From contig NADL03000082.1 in NCBI GenBank assembly GCA_002205965.3, forward strand, positions 62,001 through 126,000: DNA of 64,000 nt. The letters run 5' to 3'. Under the pieces are notes generated by a model. It saw only the letters and a list, made by a program, of their open reading frames with translations, was not told the origin of the DNA and made no database searches. The DNA comes from Kappaphycus alvarezii. Taxonomy: Eukaryota > Rhodophyta > Florideophyceae > Gigartinales > Solieriaceae. Position numbers and translations under genes: made by a program. This document shows positions 1 to 11,379 of the stretch, piece by piece (the first letter of the stretch is position 1; each line of letters begins with the position of its first letter).

Positions 1-241
1 ATTTAGAAGTATAGTTAAGACATATGCAGCATTAAAATAAAGGTAACAAACTGGAAAAGTAGTCGAACAAGCTCTTCTTGGCAGTACATTTGTATTCTCT
101 GCTTTTTTCTTTTTTTACCTCTTTGTTCCAATATATAAAGAAAAATTGGTCGATTATAGCAAATAACAGCCCAATTTTGAAAAGGTTGTAATAAGAAATT
201 CATTTTCGTAATTAAATCCTTTCATTTGGTATTCTTGCGGA
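1..241 (+). repeat. Degenerate LTR 3' end and primer site relic
   Basis: Bases 222-241 (TCATTTGGTATTCTTGCGG) match, with a few changes, the junction of LTR end and primer-binding site of the intact gypsy element at 14,207-14,225 (TCATTTGGTACTCTTGTGG). The roughly 50 bases before it align loosely with the U5 end. The rest of the interval is too decayed to place. This looks like the edge of an older relative of the 13.5-21.0 kb element. Confidence 0.3.
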
Positions 242-759
242 AAATTTTGGTTTCGTGTAGACAAATTGACAAAGAGTGAAGTTTTTACGTCATTTTTTCT
301 ACAAACGGCGGATGGTAATTCTGTAGATTCATCGTTTGCAGAAACGAAAAATAATTGCCTCAAAGAGCCACTAAATTACAATAGAATTGCACCAAGTCGT
401 CGATTGGAAACTACTTCCCCGAATATAAGAATACTCGTTTAACGAGTCCGCGGTTAAGAGGCTGTTTGTTGGCAGTGCCGGGTCATTTTAGACTATAATA
501 ATGAAGACGTTCAGCTGGTTATCTAGTTAGGAGGTATAGTCATTCGTAGCCCGATTAGAGCGGAAAAGCAGTAAGTAATCGCGGAAATTTGGCCGAACAA
601 CAGGTTTCAATCGCTGACATGGATCAGGTTGTCCTGGAGCACATACATTTGGAGGAGGTCGACTACAATACACTGGTACCTGTTTCAGATGACCCAGCTC
701 CAGAAGCTCCAAACTAGAGGCTCTGCATCGCATCACAGAACTCCGATCTTTGTGAAAAG
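242..759. other. No recognisable gene
   Basis: Only short, unconserved frames are present. A stretch near 600-715 could be the extreme N-terminal part of the reverse transcriptase relic that follows, but I cannot support that by motif. Confidence 0.4.
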
Positions 760-1800
760 TCTACACCCCAGTCATGTTGTATATACCGACAAAATTCAGC
801 GGTTGTCTAGCAGAGATCTACTCAAAGTTAATGGACGATACAGTGAACGCTTGTCTTGCTTATAATTCGCGAGCAACTCAAGCGCTCACAAAAATATTTC
901 TGTTCCCAGCAGTTATGCTTACGAACATTCACTGGTCATATACCTGCTTCACTGAAAATCGATGGTAATCTATTAATCACAAAATAAGAGAAATAATATA
1001 TTCATTGAAGGCGGGGAACTTCAAAACACTATGGGCGCAAGCACTTGACCAGCCGAAAAACCGTACGGCACATCCTCGTCTCATTTCGGACCAGTAACAG
1101 GTAAATAAAAAAAGGTAGACAAAACTGGTAAAAGAAGGGGCACACGGAAAGTATGCACTAGCTTTGCGCTCGCTAAGCATTCTACCAGCTACCAGTGATG
1201 AAATCTATGCCTTTATCGATAAAAATCCCCAGCAGGCCCCCGATGAAACAACTCTAGTCAGTGAAACATTTTCTACCAACTACAGTTTCCGACCTATCCC
1301 TGAAGACGAAGTCCCTGGTGCTATCAGGGCATTTAAACATGGATCCTCTCCCGGAGGCTCAGGTCTAAAGCCTTGCCACCTGGTAGAATTGCTAAGATTA
1401 CCATCCTCATCGGTGAATTTTGGCTTTTCAGCAGCTATTATGAGACTTGTTAATGTGATAGCAACAGCAAAAACATCAGCCGTTCTCGCCCCTTGGATCA
1501 CTGGTGCTCCAATAACCCCGTTCGCGAAGATATAAATATCCCCGAGGCCAATTGCCGTTGGGGGAACGCTGCGCAGATTGGTCGGTAGCTGCTTAATGAA
1601 GCTAGTGTCTCAGAAGGTGGCAGACTACCTCCAACCTCTCCCAGCGGGTATCGCCACAAAGTCGAGTACCGACACAGTCGTGCACGGAATCCGAAGAGGC
1701 GTTCAAGAATACGCCAAAGATCCAGCATATGAGCTACTGACGGTCGATCTAAAGAACGCTTTTAATATGTGCAGCAGACCCGACCTTCTAACCGGGATAG
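760..1800 (+). pseudogene. Non-LTR retrotransposon reverse transcriptase relic
   Basis: Fragments of one polymerase lie in order. At 775-930 is an N-terminal segment ending in a KIFLFPAVML-type motif. At 1164-1535 is a segment with GSSPGGSGLKPCHL, the conserved SxGxDGLxPxHL block of this RT family. At 1540-1800 are RPIAVGGTLRRLVG and the palm motif A region, TVDLKNAFN, with its catalytic Asp. The second and third segments share a frame and are separated only by an in-frame TAA at 1533-1535; the first needs a frameshift. The catalytic xADD block is missing because the LTR starting at 1801 cuts the gene. Related relics lie at 26.8-27.6 kb and, reversed, at 49.3-49.7 kb. The gene would copy element RNA into the genome by target-primed reverse transcription. 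Confidence 0.75.
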
Positions 1801-3296
1801 TGCTAGGCTCTCAAGAATCGGAACGGACCTTTCCGTCGTCGTCATCTACCGACTTTTAATGAATGTAGTTCCTCACTTTGTCCAAAATTGCTTGCAGTTC
1901 TGGTCCTTTCTCGCTCTCGCTCACTCTAAGCACCTTCCCGGCGAGAATTTCCCTCCTTCCTGACCCTTGCTTATCCTTACTGCGGTCCTATCCAAATTCA
2001 CCTTAATGCCTACAGATATTTGAATACTGTATTTACCCCTCCAAAGTAATCCAGGATCAAGCTCTTTGTCCCTATTCGCTTACCTCCGTCTCTAAATTCA
2101 TTTTTTTGAGAAAAAGGGCGCAAATGAAGTACTATAAATTCCCTTGTAGATTTATTTTATCTATTTCAAAATCTATAGAATGCCCCCTCCGGAGCGTATT
2201 TGAACCCCTTTATTCCAAGTTTCAAACCCCCCCGATCATTCTAGTTTCCACTGTTCTCCCCCTGCCTATTCAAATCACCCTAAATTACCTGCCACTATTT
2301 AAAGCCCAACAAAATAGACAACCTATGCCCCTCCAGAGTCACTTGCAAAACTCGCCACCCTCGTCCCCCAAACGCCATTCCCGTACTCTCTTTCGTCCCT
2401 ACTGACCATGATAACTATGTACGCCGACAAACAAAGAAGAAGGTTATCGAGTTCGTTCGTCGCTTGTTCATCGAGGATGATGTGGAGGAGGTAGGGGAGG
2501 GGCAGGAGGGGAAAGTCGAAGAAGGAGCTGGGGAGACATTCGAGGAGTGGTCAACCCGGAATTGGTCTACGGGAATGATTATGAAGATGAAGACGAAGAG
2601 GAGAGTGAAGAAGAGGAAGAGGAGGATGAGGGGGAGGGACACTTGGACAATGTTGGAATGGTGGGGCGGGGGCCGGACAGTATGGACAAAGTGGTCCCGA
2701 CGTTGGAACCACATGGTGGTATCTTAGTGGTTTAGATATCTCCCAGGAGGAAGTAAAGAATTATGAGCCGTTCACGGATATTTGTGGGGACTGTGTGGGT
2801 AGCATGGATATTTTGGAAGAGTGTTTTGGGTCTGATCTAGGCGATGGAAAATGCAAGGACCACCTCGATTGTTCGTTTCTTATGTATCTTTTGTTTAGAG
2901 TATACCATCCACACAAAAGTGTTTTTATGAATTTCCTGGTATCTCTTTTTTAGTTTTGCTCCGACTCTAGGGGTGGCCAACAGTCTATATATGCTCAGTA
3001 AACTGCTTCCTCTTGGAGAGGTCAAGCATGTTGGTAGAAAAATGCCAGCCAAGCTTCGAGTAGTAGGAAGTTGAAATTCAACTTCAGACCTAAGAACCGT
3101 TTTTCTTACGCTGGTCTCATAGCATCAGTGGAATACCCTGTCCCTTTTATACTTTCATGTAGCCCTTTCAAATGTAGACCCTACGTCCCCTTTTTTTCGC
3201 TCAACTATACCACGGTAGCACTTTTCTCGTTTGCACCACCTTTTTTTTGGGAAAACTGTTCTTATTATCTCCTCTCCCGAATTTTTTCCCCTATCA
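1801..3296 (+). repeat. Long LTR (acidic-ORF type), 1496 bp
   Basis: It starts TGCTAGGC and ends CCCCTATCA, matching the termini of the solo LTR at 51,716-53,247, and the two align along most of their length. In order it holds a 5' segment with a TATTTGAA box, the acidic ORF relic, a TATA-like core promoter region near 2985, and an R-U5 with the motifs found in all LTRs of this window. No 5-bp duplication is visible at its ends (GATAG versus CAGGT), so flanking sequence has been rearranged or it is one end of a lost element. It is inserted into, or fused to, the RT relic upstream. Confidence 0.8.
2314..2850 (+). pseudogene. LTR-encoded acidic protein, decayed copy
   Basis: The frame opens with ATA at 2314 where the copy at 50,192 has ATG. 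The N-terminal part contains the basic block RRQTKKKVIEFVRRLF. This is followed by a run of Glu/Asp and a C-terminal part ending SMDILEECFGSDL. One frameshift lies near 2732, just before the DISQEE segment. It aligns throughout with the better preserved gene at 52,157-52,802. Function is unknown: the layout of basic N-terminus, acidic middle and acidic-hydrophobic C-terminus resembles transcriptional activators, but this is inference. Confidence 0.65.
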
Positions 3297-3389
3297 CAGG
3301 TTAAAGAGAATTTCACCCTATGTTCTACTCGCAGTAAACTAAAATAAACGTTCCCCTTCTTGTAAGATATATTCGATCAATCATATAGT

Positions 3390-4320
3390 TTTACGGAGAA
3401 TCACGTTTTGGTGCAATATGTAATTACAAGACTAAGTTACAGCAGAAATCCTTGAAGTAAAGGTTGAAGGTCCGGTAATGCTCGCACCCACAAATGTTGG
3501 TAATTCACTGCACGTTTAGAGTGAGGTCTATATCGAGTTTAGACAGACATCCAGGAGCTTGGCGGTGGTCGTAAAGCGTACATTTTTCGGGATGCTTCCG
3601 AATATGAATCAATTTTGATTCTCCAAAAGCAACGGACATTTTCTAGGTCCATTATGGAAGTAACAACAGTTTGAGGACTTCGCTTCCAGACTGGTCAGTA
3701 TGTAGGGTCACATTACTTTGTCGGCATACCTTTTGAGTCGATTTCGGTTGTCTAAAAAACTATGGGATAGATCTTATATATCTTCCAAGAATGAAACACT
3801 TAGAATATCCTCCCCTATGTAGAATTCAAGTTTTGCAAAGATTGAAGGATTTGCACAAAACTGGCTATGTTAATGCAGGCGTTAAGCCAGATAACCTAGT
3901 ACAGGGAGCGTATGAACCGATGTAAACCTATTCGATTGACTTTGGCGTTTCCAGGAGACATCTTGACGGAGAAGAAAACAGTGCTCCACTGAAAGCAGAG
4001 ACCAAGTGCCTGGGCACAATGGATTACTGCTCACTGAACAGTCCTAATAGTGTGCTTACAGCACGAAGAAGTGAACTGGAGAGTCTAGGGTATTTGCTAC
4101 TAGAGCTCTCGGAGGGAACCTTTCCATAGAGGAATTTATTTACTCCTAAAAATGGAAAAACCAAAATGCTGACAAAAGGAGATATTCTGTTTGGACGTAA
4201 ATCACACAATAATCTGAATACGGAGCTTAAACTTCATTGAAACATGTTCGATGTTTTGACCTTAATGAGACCCGAATGATGACGGTTTATGAGAACTATT
4301 CCAAAAGAACATAGCGAGTT
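3390..4320 (+). pseudogene. Casein kinase 1-like pseudogene
   Basis: Translated with frame changes and stops, this aligns with the two intact CK1-like genes in the window. Around 3430-3610 it matches the VKVEGP...FFGML part of the N-lobe. At 3840-3900 it reads LHKTGYVNAGVKPDNLVQG, where the catalytic HxD motif has become NAG, so the catalytic Asp is lost. At 3930-4130 it carries the IDFG motif, the GTMDYCS segment and the RRSELESLGYLLLELSEGT helix. A ~120-bp copy of a short dispersed repeat (TTTTGAGTCGATTTCGG...) interrupts it near 3690-3810. An in-frame TAA follows the Lys-loop region. It has no possible kinase activity. Confidence 0.8.
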
Positions 4321-4868
4321 TCTAATTGGGGGAAATATTCATTCGATTTAATGCTATGGAAAAGTTCTTTGAAGACTTGGGAAGCTATGCTGCGCAGCGA
4401 TGTAGAGGGGCTTACTGTGACGCCCTAGCTGGACTTGAAAATTTTGAGGATGTTGCAAAGACAGGCGTAGATTTGGGGGAAGCAAGGGGGTATTCACTTA
4501 CTATAAGGCGCATGGTGGCTGATACCAAGTCATCTTTGATGCAAGTGTGCATCTACGTAAGAGGTATCTGAGACCAATCCTTTTTGCAAGTAGGAAAAGG
4601 TTTGAGTGTTTTACTCTTGAATGTTTAAGTTCTTTTTTCTAATGCCACACTTGGGCCTCTCTTTCCAGAACAGCCGATAATTCAACCTTGTTCGATTTAC
4701 ACGTGATCTTTTAGTTCTTATACCAACGTCCCCCTCCCTTTGTCTGCTATTCTCGGTTAGGGGCACAGCTTCCGGTCAATAATCGCCACAGACTAAAAAT
4801 TAGTAAGCACCAAAGCATTTGCCCTCTTATAGTTCTATTCCTTATAAACCCAATTTCAATGCACGGGC
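4321..4868. other. Tail of CK1 relic and spacer, no recognised gene
   Basis: An 81-codon open frame (4326-4571) immediately follows the CK1 relic, but it has no paralogue behind the other two CK1 genes and no recognisable motif. The remaining sequence up to the reverse LTR at 4869 shows nothing I can identify. Confidence 0.3.
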
Positions 4869-5960
4869 TGATAGTGGTACATTGTCGGGACAAGAGATAC
4901 GCAGAACCTATTACCCCAAGGAAGAGGTGTTGCAAGCTACAGAAGTGCTGCTAAGGAATAGTTGAGCAAACAAAAAGGGGTGGTTAAGGACGGAAGGTGA
5001 GAGGTCTACAAGAAAGTATAAAAGGAACAGGGTCTACTGCTGATGCTCTGTGACCAGAGTAAGAAAAAGGGTTCCCGGGGCTGAAGTTGACTTTCAACTT
5101 CCTATTAATCGGGACTTGAGTCTAAGTTGTCTGTTAACTTGCTTCACCTCCACAGAAGGAAGCAGCTTATTCAGCTTATATAGACTTTTTGACTAACCCT
5201 AAAGTGTCAAGAAAACAAACTAAGTACCAAAAAATACATCAAATTGATTTGTGTGAACTATAAATACGAACAGCAGATAATATCAGGATATATATAGATA
5301 TTTATTCCTTATAATTTAGTCCTCGAGATCAGAGCAAAAACATTCCTCCAAAATATCCATTCCCCAATGCAGTCCCTATGAGTCTCATCGAACCGCCCAG
5401 AATTATAGAAAAATCCGAAGGAAAATCCAGCTCCTCCAATCCCTCCTCGCAGCTCTCAACCTCCTCTTCAACCCTACCAGAAGATTCAGAAATAACGATT
5501 AGTCCCTCTGTCTCCCCTCCGTTATCCACAACAGCTCCCGCACCGTTGTGGACTTGTGGATCCCATGGGTCCACCCAGTCCTCCTCACCGTTCGATCCTT
5601 TCACCTCAGCCTCAGACTACTCCTCTCCTACATCTTCTTCTGAATCCTCTTCGTCAACGGCCTCCTCTCCCTCTTCGGCCTCCTCGAAGGAGTGCCGGCG
5701 GAGATACTCCCAGAAGCGTTACCGGTCCATTCTTCTACAATAATCATCATAGTCGGTTGGTCCATTGGCCATCAAGGTTACAGCGTTGAGGGGTGGGCGG
5801 CCTCGGAATGACTTTTGCGATGGTAACGGACGGACGGAGGTTGGTCATGTTGAGGGCAAAAAACGGGGTGAGCCGATGGGGTAGTTGATGGGGGGGTTTG
5901 TCTCAACGACATCGATTTCGAACTATAAATAGGGCGATGCTATCGAAATTTTTCACGGCC
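4869..5960 (-). repeat. Reverse-strand LTR with acidic ORF
   Basis: Read on the minus strand, it ends CTATCA at 4869 and carries the full R-U5 with the CTATATAAGCTGA core promoter (around 5180). Its U3 contains the acidic ORF. A TATTTATA box sits at about 5925-5932, upstream of the ORF start. The 5' limit is uncertain; similarity to U3 sequence at 12.1-12.3 kb may continue to about 6170. Confidence 0.7.
5316..5848 (-). pseudogene. LTR-encoded acidic protein, decayed copy
   Basis: The ATG at 5848 opens MTNLRPSVTIAK, the shared start of the family. A frameshift then leads into the conserved MANGPTDYDDYCRR block at about 5745-5775. Two in-frame stops interrupt the Glu-rich middle. The C-terminal part keeps a GMDILEE-like end just before the TAA at 5316-5318. 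The middle, EDWVDPWDP...VIS, is the variant also seen in the copies at 44.8 and 60.3 kb, so it belongs to a different subtype from the 52.2 kb gene. Confidence 0.6.
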
Positions 5961-6288
5961 TTGGACGAAATAAAACATTTTTGGCAATGCAGAAGCTTTA
6001 AATTTGCATGCAATCAGGAAAAAAACTAAAAATCTGGTTGATAAATTTTTGGGAATTACGCAGTAGGATTTCAGAAATAGGTTATCTCTAATTACCCTGC
6101 GAAGAGATAGTGAAAAGAAATAGGCACGGATTTACAGAAATCCATTTGTTTTGATTTACGCACGCATGATCGGTTGGTATATGTCCGCAAGCCATGGTAC
6201 CCCCTCAGTCCCCGCGGCACACACCACAATGGGTCTCGGACGACAGAGAGACCACACCGCGGCGTACTAAGACACTATGCCACGCTGA
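5961..6288. other. Intergenic, U3-like tail
   Basis: Bases up to about 6170 resemble, in reverse, LTR U3 sequence at 12.13-12.30 kb (the GGCCTTGG-CGAAATAAA region). After that nothing is recognisable until the PAF-acetylhydrolase-like frame. Confidence 0.3.
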
Positions 6289-7120
6289 ATGGAGCGTACC
6301 CCGGGCTTACACACTGTTTCGATAAGAGATGTGTATTTAAACGAGGCGCCATACCTTCGTGCACGGTTATACTATCCATGCAAAGCAAAGAGTGGGAATG
6401 GAATGACCGCGCGCTGGTTTCCAGAGGTGGAGGGTGGGGGCGATGGCATGCGTGGTGTCGAGGCAGAGGCGTTGTTACGGTATGCGAATGTACCGTTTGC
6501 AGGGTTGTTGTTGCCGTTGGTGGAGGGGATGACGGGACAGGAGTTGCCTGCAATGTATGGGGGGGAGATAATGGAGGGTATATTTGAAGTTGTGTTGTTT
6601 TCGCAGGGGTCGGTCTGATGTGTTCGGGGGTATGGTAGTATGTGTTGTGAGGTTGCCAGTTGTGAGTATCTGGTTGGAGTTGGCGGGGGTGTTGGGGGAG
6701 CAGGTGAAAGGGTTTATGTTGTTGTATGCGTGGCTGGAAGTGCTTGGGGTGGAGAGGGAGAGGGATTTGATGGTGTGGTGTCATGTGGTGTTTGTGGATC
6801 AGGGGACGGGGATAAGGGGGATTGTGAGGTTGAGGAAGGGGTTGAAAAAGGTGGGCGGGTTTGGCAAGGATGGGGTGGCCATGGCGGCAGGGAGGCATCA
6901 GAATGCGTCGGACTTTCCACTGAGAGTGCCGTGGGTGGTTTCCAGGGCGATGGGGATTACCGAGAGGGGCAGCGATCCGTTGTTGTTGTTGCAGAGGCAG
7001 AATCAAGCCGTGGTACGGTTTCTCACAGGATCTTGGGCCGAGTATCGGGAGCAAGTGCGCCGCGGCAAAGTACAAGGCGTTGTACTGACCGACTTGGGCG
7101 ATGCACGTGTGCCCATCTAA
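6289..7120 (+). pseudogene. PAF-acetylhydrolase-like lipase, broken
   Basis: The N-terminal frame (6289-6618) has the family block LRARLYYPC...ARWFPE, then VVLFSQG, equivalent to the VVxFSHG strand of plasma/type II platelet-activating-factor acetylhydrolases. Another frame (6584-7120) carries HQNASDFPLRVPW, the HQxFSDF block holding the catalytic His, followed by a QNQAVVRFL helix. The GxSxG nucleophile region and about 130 residues between these blocks are missing, and a TGA follows FSQGSV, so the gene cannot encode an active esterase. The family hydrolyses short or oxidised sn-2 acyl groups of phospholipids. The reading strand is C-rich at the start and strongly G-rich afterwards, like the two neighbouring host-type genes. 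Confidence 0.5.
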
Positions 7121-7213
7121 TGACTGATAGAAACGTACCTACGGTGCCATATCATATAGTAAATATTTGCAGCAAGATTACCAAACCCACCATTCTTCCC
7201 CAACAGTCAGAAG

Positions 7214-7960
7214 ATGCCAGCAAACATGCAAAGCCAAAGCCAAGCCTCCGCCGGGGCATATACAGTGCACATCCGACTGTACACGCCCCTACCCTACGAG
7301 GGTACACCCTCCCACACACCGCGCCTCGGCAATGTTTCACAAGATGATGGGACGGCGCCACAAATCTATGACGTGCGATTACCCAAGGGTGCAAAACCGC
7401 CTGCGCCGACGATAGCATTATTTCTGGAGCCGCATTTACCGTTGTTGCAGGATCACATTGAAGATGTATATAAACTCGGGGCGGTGTATATGCAAGTTGA
7501 AAGGGGAGATCGACGGATGTGTGGCCGAGCGGGACAAATGGGGATGGGGGATGGAGATGCAGTGATGGGTTTGGTGCCTGTAGGGAGATGGTGAGTGTAT
7601 TTTAGGGTATATGTGAATCCGAGGAGGCATTTTGCCAGGAGGGGAGTTGGGATATTGAGGGTGATGGATTGTGGGGTGGTGGTGGTTGATAAGCCAAAGG
7701 GTGTTCCGACTGTGGCGACGACGGAAAATGGGAGGGAATGTGTTGTGAGTATGGTAGGGGACGAGCTGGGGGTGAAGTGGGTGTTTCCGACGACGCAGTT
7801 GGATTGTAGGACTGGTGGGGTGGTGTTGATTGGGTTGAGTGGGGAGGCTTCAGGGTTGGGAAATGCGATGTTGAAGGGGGAGGGATGTGCGAGATGGTAT
7901 GTGGTTGATAGTGATAGAGAGTTGTCGCGCGGAACCTCGGCCATTTCGAAGGAGTGAGGA
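7214..7960 (+). pseudogene. RPUSD6-like pseudouridine synthase, truncated
   Basis: The first segment (7214-7594) has the N-terminal S4-like part of plant RNA pseudouridine synthase 6 (PLLQDHIEDVYKLGAVYM). The next (7595-7957, same frame) has RVYVNPRRH, then VVVDKPKGVP and TTQLDCRTGGVV, which corresponds to the RLDxxTSG active-site block with the catalytic Asp kept. A TGA at 7592-7594 separates the two; removal of 15 bases (7591-7605, GTGAGT...TTTTAG) would also bridge them. The C-terminal half of the catalytic domain is absent: similarity stops near 7960 at a frameshift around SAISKE. The enzyme would isomerise uridine in RNA, possibly in an organelle. It looks like a captured or decayed host gene. 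Confidence 0.6.
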
Positions 7961-7989
7961 GGAGTGGGGAAGGAAGGCGTGCGTCGTGG

Positions 7990-9419
7990 CGCGAAAGGAT
8001 CCTCGGGATTTACTGAAATGTATTTCACTATGGAGCCATGTTTCAGTAATAATAGTAACAGGATCTCAGCAAATTTCCGAAACGTCTTCAACGTGGCACT
8101 TTGCATTACTGAAATCGCAATTAGACTTAGCGAAAATTTCGTGCGTAAACCCTCTAATATCGAAACTGAATTTAGAGAATGAAGTGGATCAAGAGTCGCA
8201 ATACTTCATTTTTTGAAAAAGGAGGACCGAAATCCTCAGAGATAAAATGGAAATGGAGTTACAATGTGATTTCGGATTCATGGGGGAAAATTCTTTTTAT
8301 GATTTTGTTCGTAAAATAAAAATTGGTGGGAAGATTTTTTTTTGAAAACTTAGAAGTCAGGGATGAATAAGACAGACGTTTGTGGAGATTAAGGCTTTCC
8401 TACACAAAGGACATTTTTTATAATAACACACTGTGATCTTTGTTTACGTTTTGCGAAAAATGGCCCAGCATCACGCTATCCGCTTCGTCCTCCGAGATCC
8501 CAATATTTCTCTGAACAGAATTTTCACCGTTCCTAATATTTCGTGCCTTTTCACGAAGTGCAGTAGGACTATACAAATTTAATAAATCAAATCCGTGCAA
8601 AATTGGTGTTAGGTTCCTAACACCAAATTAAAAATACTATCTTCGAGTACCCCAGGTCCTATCAATATCTTCCACTTATCCATCAGCACCTTCTCCCACT
8701 TTAACATCAAGATCATCAGTTTTCGCCCCATTTCGGCCACTAATGTCCACATACATTAACGGCTAGGCCCCACTACAGCATTTTTACATGAATCACGAGG
8801 ACTACTGAACGACAATGGACCAATCATGTGCTAGGAGTGGCTTCTTCGCCACGCATTAGAAGAAAAAGGAGATGCAAATGAAGACTAAGACAATTTACTT
8901 ATGGGCAAAGACCTATGATGGAAGATCTGTGGAGGACCTTACGATATAATTACAAAAAGTGCACTGAAATCTTTTTAGGTGCCGTCGGTGGAGGTACGGG
9001 AGTTCGACAAATGCTTTACAGAGACTTCAGACTGTTTAGATGGAGAAAAACCTGAAACGAAATTGTGGGACTTGGATGTGATTGAGAAATCTCTCTAGAT
9101 ACCGTTTTGCTTCTTGTGCTGCTTTCAGTCGCGATTTCTCCCCTCAACAGGAGCGAAGAGATTTTGCTACCCATTTTTCACTTCTTTTCCAAGTGATGCA
9201 GGCGCGAAAGATTTCCACTCACCGCCTGCATTCGTAATTCATTTATGAATGTACTTTGGACGCTTCTATGCCATACTATACAACTCATAAAGATCTAACA
9301 CCACTTCTAGTATCGTGAGTCGTTTTAAGGGGCCTTTAGCTACTTCAATGAAGATAATAATATTGGAGAGTTGATGCTTAGCTGTGAATACCCCGAACGT
9401 TGGAAAGTCTCGCGAAGAG
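7990..9419. other. Decayed LTR U3 fragments, otherwise unrecognised
   Basis: Between about 8050 and 8420, read on the minus strand, the sequence matches the U3 of the LTR copies at 44.4 and 58.9 kb (GGTCCTCC followed by an A/T-rich stretch). Bases 8470-8520 match the same U3 on the plus strand (CGCTTCGTCCTCC), suggesting a small inverted fragment. From 8640 to 9419 I see no gene or repeat. Confidence 0.35.
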
Positions 9420-10153
9420 GGATAAGTACTAAACTGGCGCTCGCTAGGAAATTATAGAAAAAGACCTGTTTCAGGAACAGTATCTGACTTTGTGAGATAG
9501 TTTTACAGAATCTGGGTTTGAGAGATGTTTTTAATTCGGACAAGTGTGGCAAATTTATGGGTAAATTTTTTACTTTATAACACGCTGGCAGTAAAAGATG
9601 TACTGGTCAGTAGACACCAAGGTTCTGGGTGATACCAACAGTGACTTGAAAAAATCCATATATGGCAGCATTAATATACACCTCTGGCCGGTGGGTGGTG
9701 GATATAGTTATGATGCACATATATTTACTGAACCTCGAAGAAATATCTTCCACTAGTCTCTCACATTCACAAGATTCCCTTTAATGCATTTTGTAGAACT
9801 TAGTATGTATATTTGAGATTTAGTTCTTAGCCAAAAAGTCTACATAAGCTGCGTAGACGGCTTACTCTTGTGGAGTTCACTCAAGTTGGAAGACAACTTC
9901 AGGTCAAATCTCATGCAGTTAGGAAGTTGGAAGTCAGCCTCAGACCAAAGAATCGTTTCTATTACGCTGGTAACAGATCATAAGCGGTAGATACTTTCCC
10001 TTCTATAAGTACCGGTAGCCCTCTCAACTTTCGTTCTTACCCGCCTCTTTCTATTCGCTCAGCTAATATGGTAGCACGTTTTCGCTTGCGAAACCTTCTT
10101 TATGAGGGACTGGTTCTGAGTATCTTTTCCCCTGCGGATCTATCCCTATCAAC
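9420..10153 (+). repeat. Short-type LTR relic
   Basis: It aligns with the gypsy LTRs (13,491-14,209) from the ACAGTAT block in U3, through GTGATACC...AGTGACT, the CTGGCCGGTGGGTGG box, the CTACATAAGCTG core promoter and R-U5, to the CCCTATCA end at 10,153. It is heavily substituted and has no ORF. The left border is approximate and no target-site duplication was recognised, so it is an old solo LTR or an element remnant. Confidence 0.7.
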
Positions 10154-11379
10154 TTGGCTCCTGAAATTACACTTGAACCTTTAGCTCATCGATTTTCCAC
10201 CTAAAGGTGAGTAAAAAAGGCTAATATGGAACTGCTGATCACGCTAATAGCTATTCCGCTCATTTAATCATAAAAAACAGATTTTACTCGGAAAAAACCA
10301 CACAGGATCAATTTTAACGTCATATGTGACGAAAAGCTGTGTATTTTCATGGGCTCGTTTCAATTTGTTTCAGAGGTATATGGAGCTCTCTGGACCTCAC
10401 TTTAACACATTTTGGAGTTGGTGCCGAATAAAGTCGATCCCTTGACAGCAAAATCTCAGTTTCAAGATCGTCGTTAATAAGTCGAGCGTCGCCTAAGCTA
10501 TATTTTTCTTGGTTCAGTCGAGTTTTTTTAATGACCACTAAATTTGATGGCCTTTTTTCTACTTCACAGAGCATTGGATTGATTGTTGGCATCAAATTAG
10601 CCTTATATTGAGGAGTTACTCCCCATTGTAATGTGTCGGAATTTTCTTTTGAGTCGAATTATTTTTCTGGGGGGAATTCTGGGCTATCTCAATCTGTGGA
10701 ATGCATGATTTTCTTATCGACGCATTTTTGAAAATACTTTAGGATAAGTCTAATATATCTTTCAACAGTAGAAAACAGAATCTCTTGATGCAACGCACTC
10801 AACACCTCGCACATCTCTTTGAAACAGAAGACTAAAAGATAACAATACCGGCTACTGTGCGCACCTCGGCGAATAGAGTTTAACAAAGTGGACACGAATA
10901 TCTATGGCGAAATTGAGTACTTCTATACAATTGGTGCCAGACCTTCCTATAATTACATCGCCATAAAACAGGGGAAGTCCCCTGACCAAGAGTCTTTCAA
11001 TCTTCTCACTCTTCTATGCTTTTACGTGGATCTTTGCTACGCCGTTCACGTAAATGCTGCCTTCCATACCAAAAGAAGCCACTTGTACCAGTTTCGAAGC
11101 CTTTCGGATAAGAAAAATTGGCCGGGGATGAGATTTTCAAAACAAAAATCCTTAAGGTGACGTATTGCAAGCGAAAATAGCGCTATCCAGGTGTATGTGT
11201 GAAGATTAGTCCAATTATAGAAGAAATTGGTGTCAGAAGCCATGAAAAAGTACTGAAAGGGCATGGTCTAGCAAGTACGCTTAGTTACTTACTTAAACAG
11301 AAATGCTTCTAAGGTCAGAAGAATAAGTTCATTTTTTAACTGTTCATGTCTGCTCTTGAAATTTTCTCACAAACTGCTA
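10154..11379. other. Unrecognised sequence
   Basis: A 90-codon open frame at 10,888-11,160 is the longest, but it has no motif or second copy in the window. No RNA gene or repeat is visible. Confidence 0.3.

Noticed and set aside
4326-4571. 81-codon frame after the CK1 relic
   Set aside because: No paralogue behind the other CK1 genes, no motif; chance open frame cannot be excluded.
5378-5743. Ser-rich plus-strand frame of 121 codons
   Set aside because: Complement of the Glu-rich acidic ORF on the minus strand.
6275-7075. Open minus-strand frame of 266 codons
   Set aside because: Lies antisense to the PAF-acetylhydrolase-like relic; its Pro/His-rich translation is a by-product of the G-rich coding strand.
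6640-7347. Open plus-strand frame of 235 codons
   Set aside because: Overlaps the motif-bearing lipase frame, Gly/Val-rich because of G/T-rich DNA; only its first residues (YGSMCCEVASCEYLV) may be genuine lipase sequence.
7453-8106. Open minus-strand frame of 217 codons
   Set aside because: Antisense to the RPUSD6-like gene; low-complexity Thr/Pro/Ser translation without motif.
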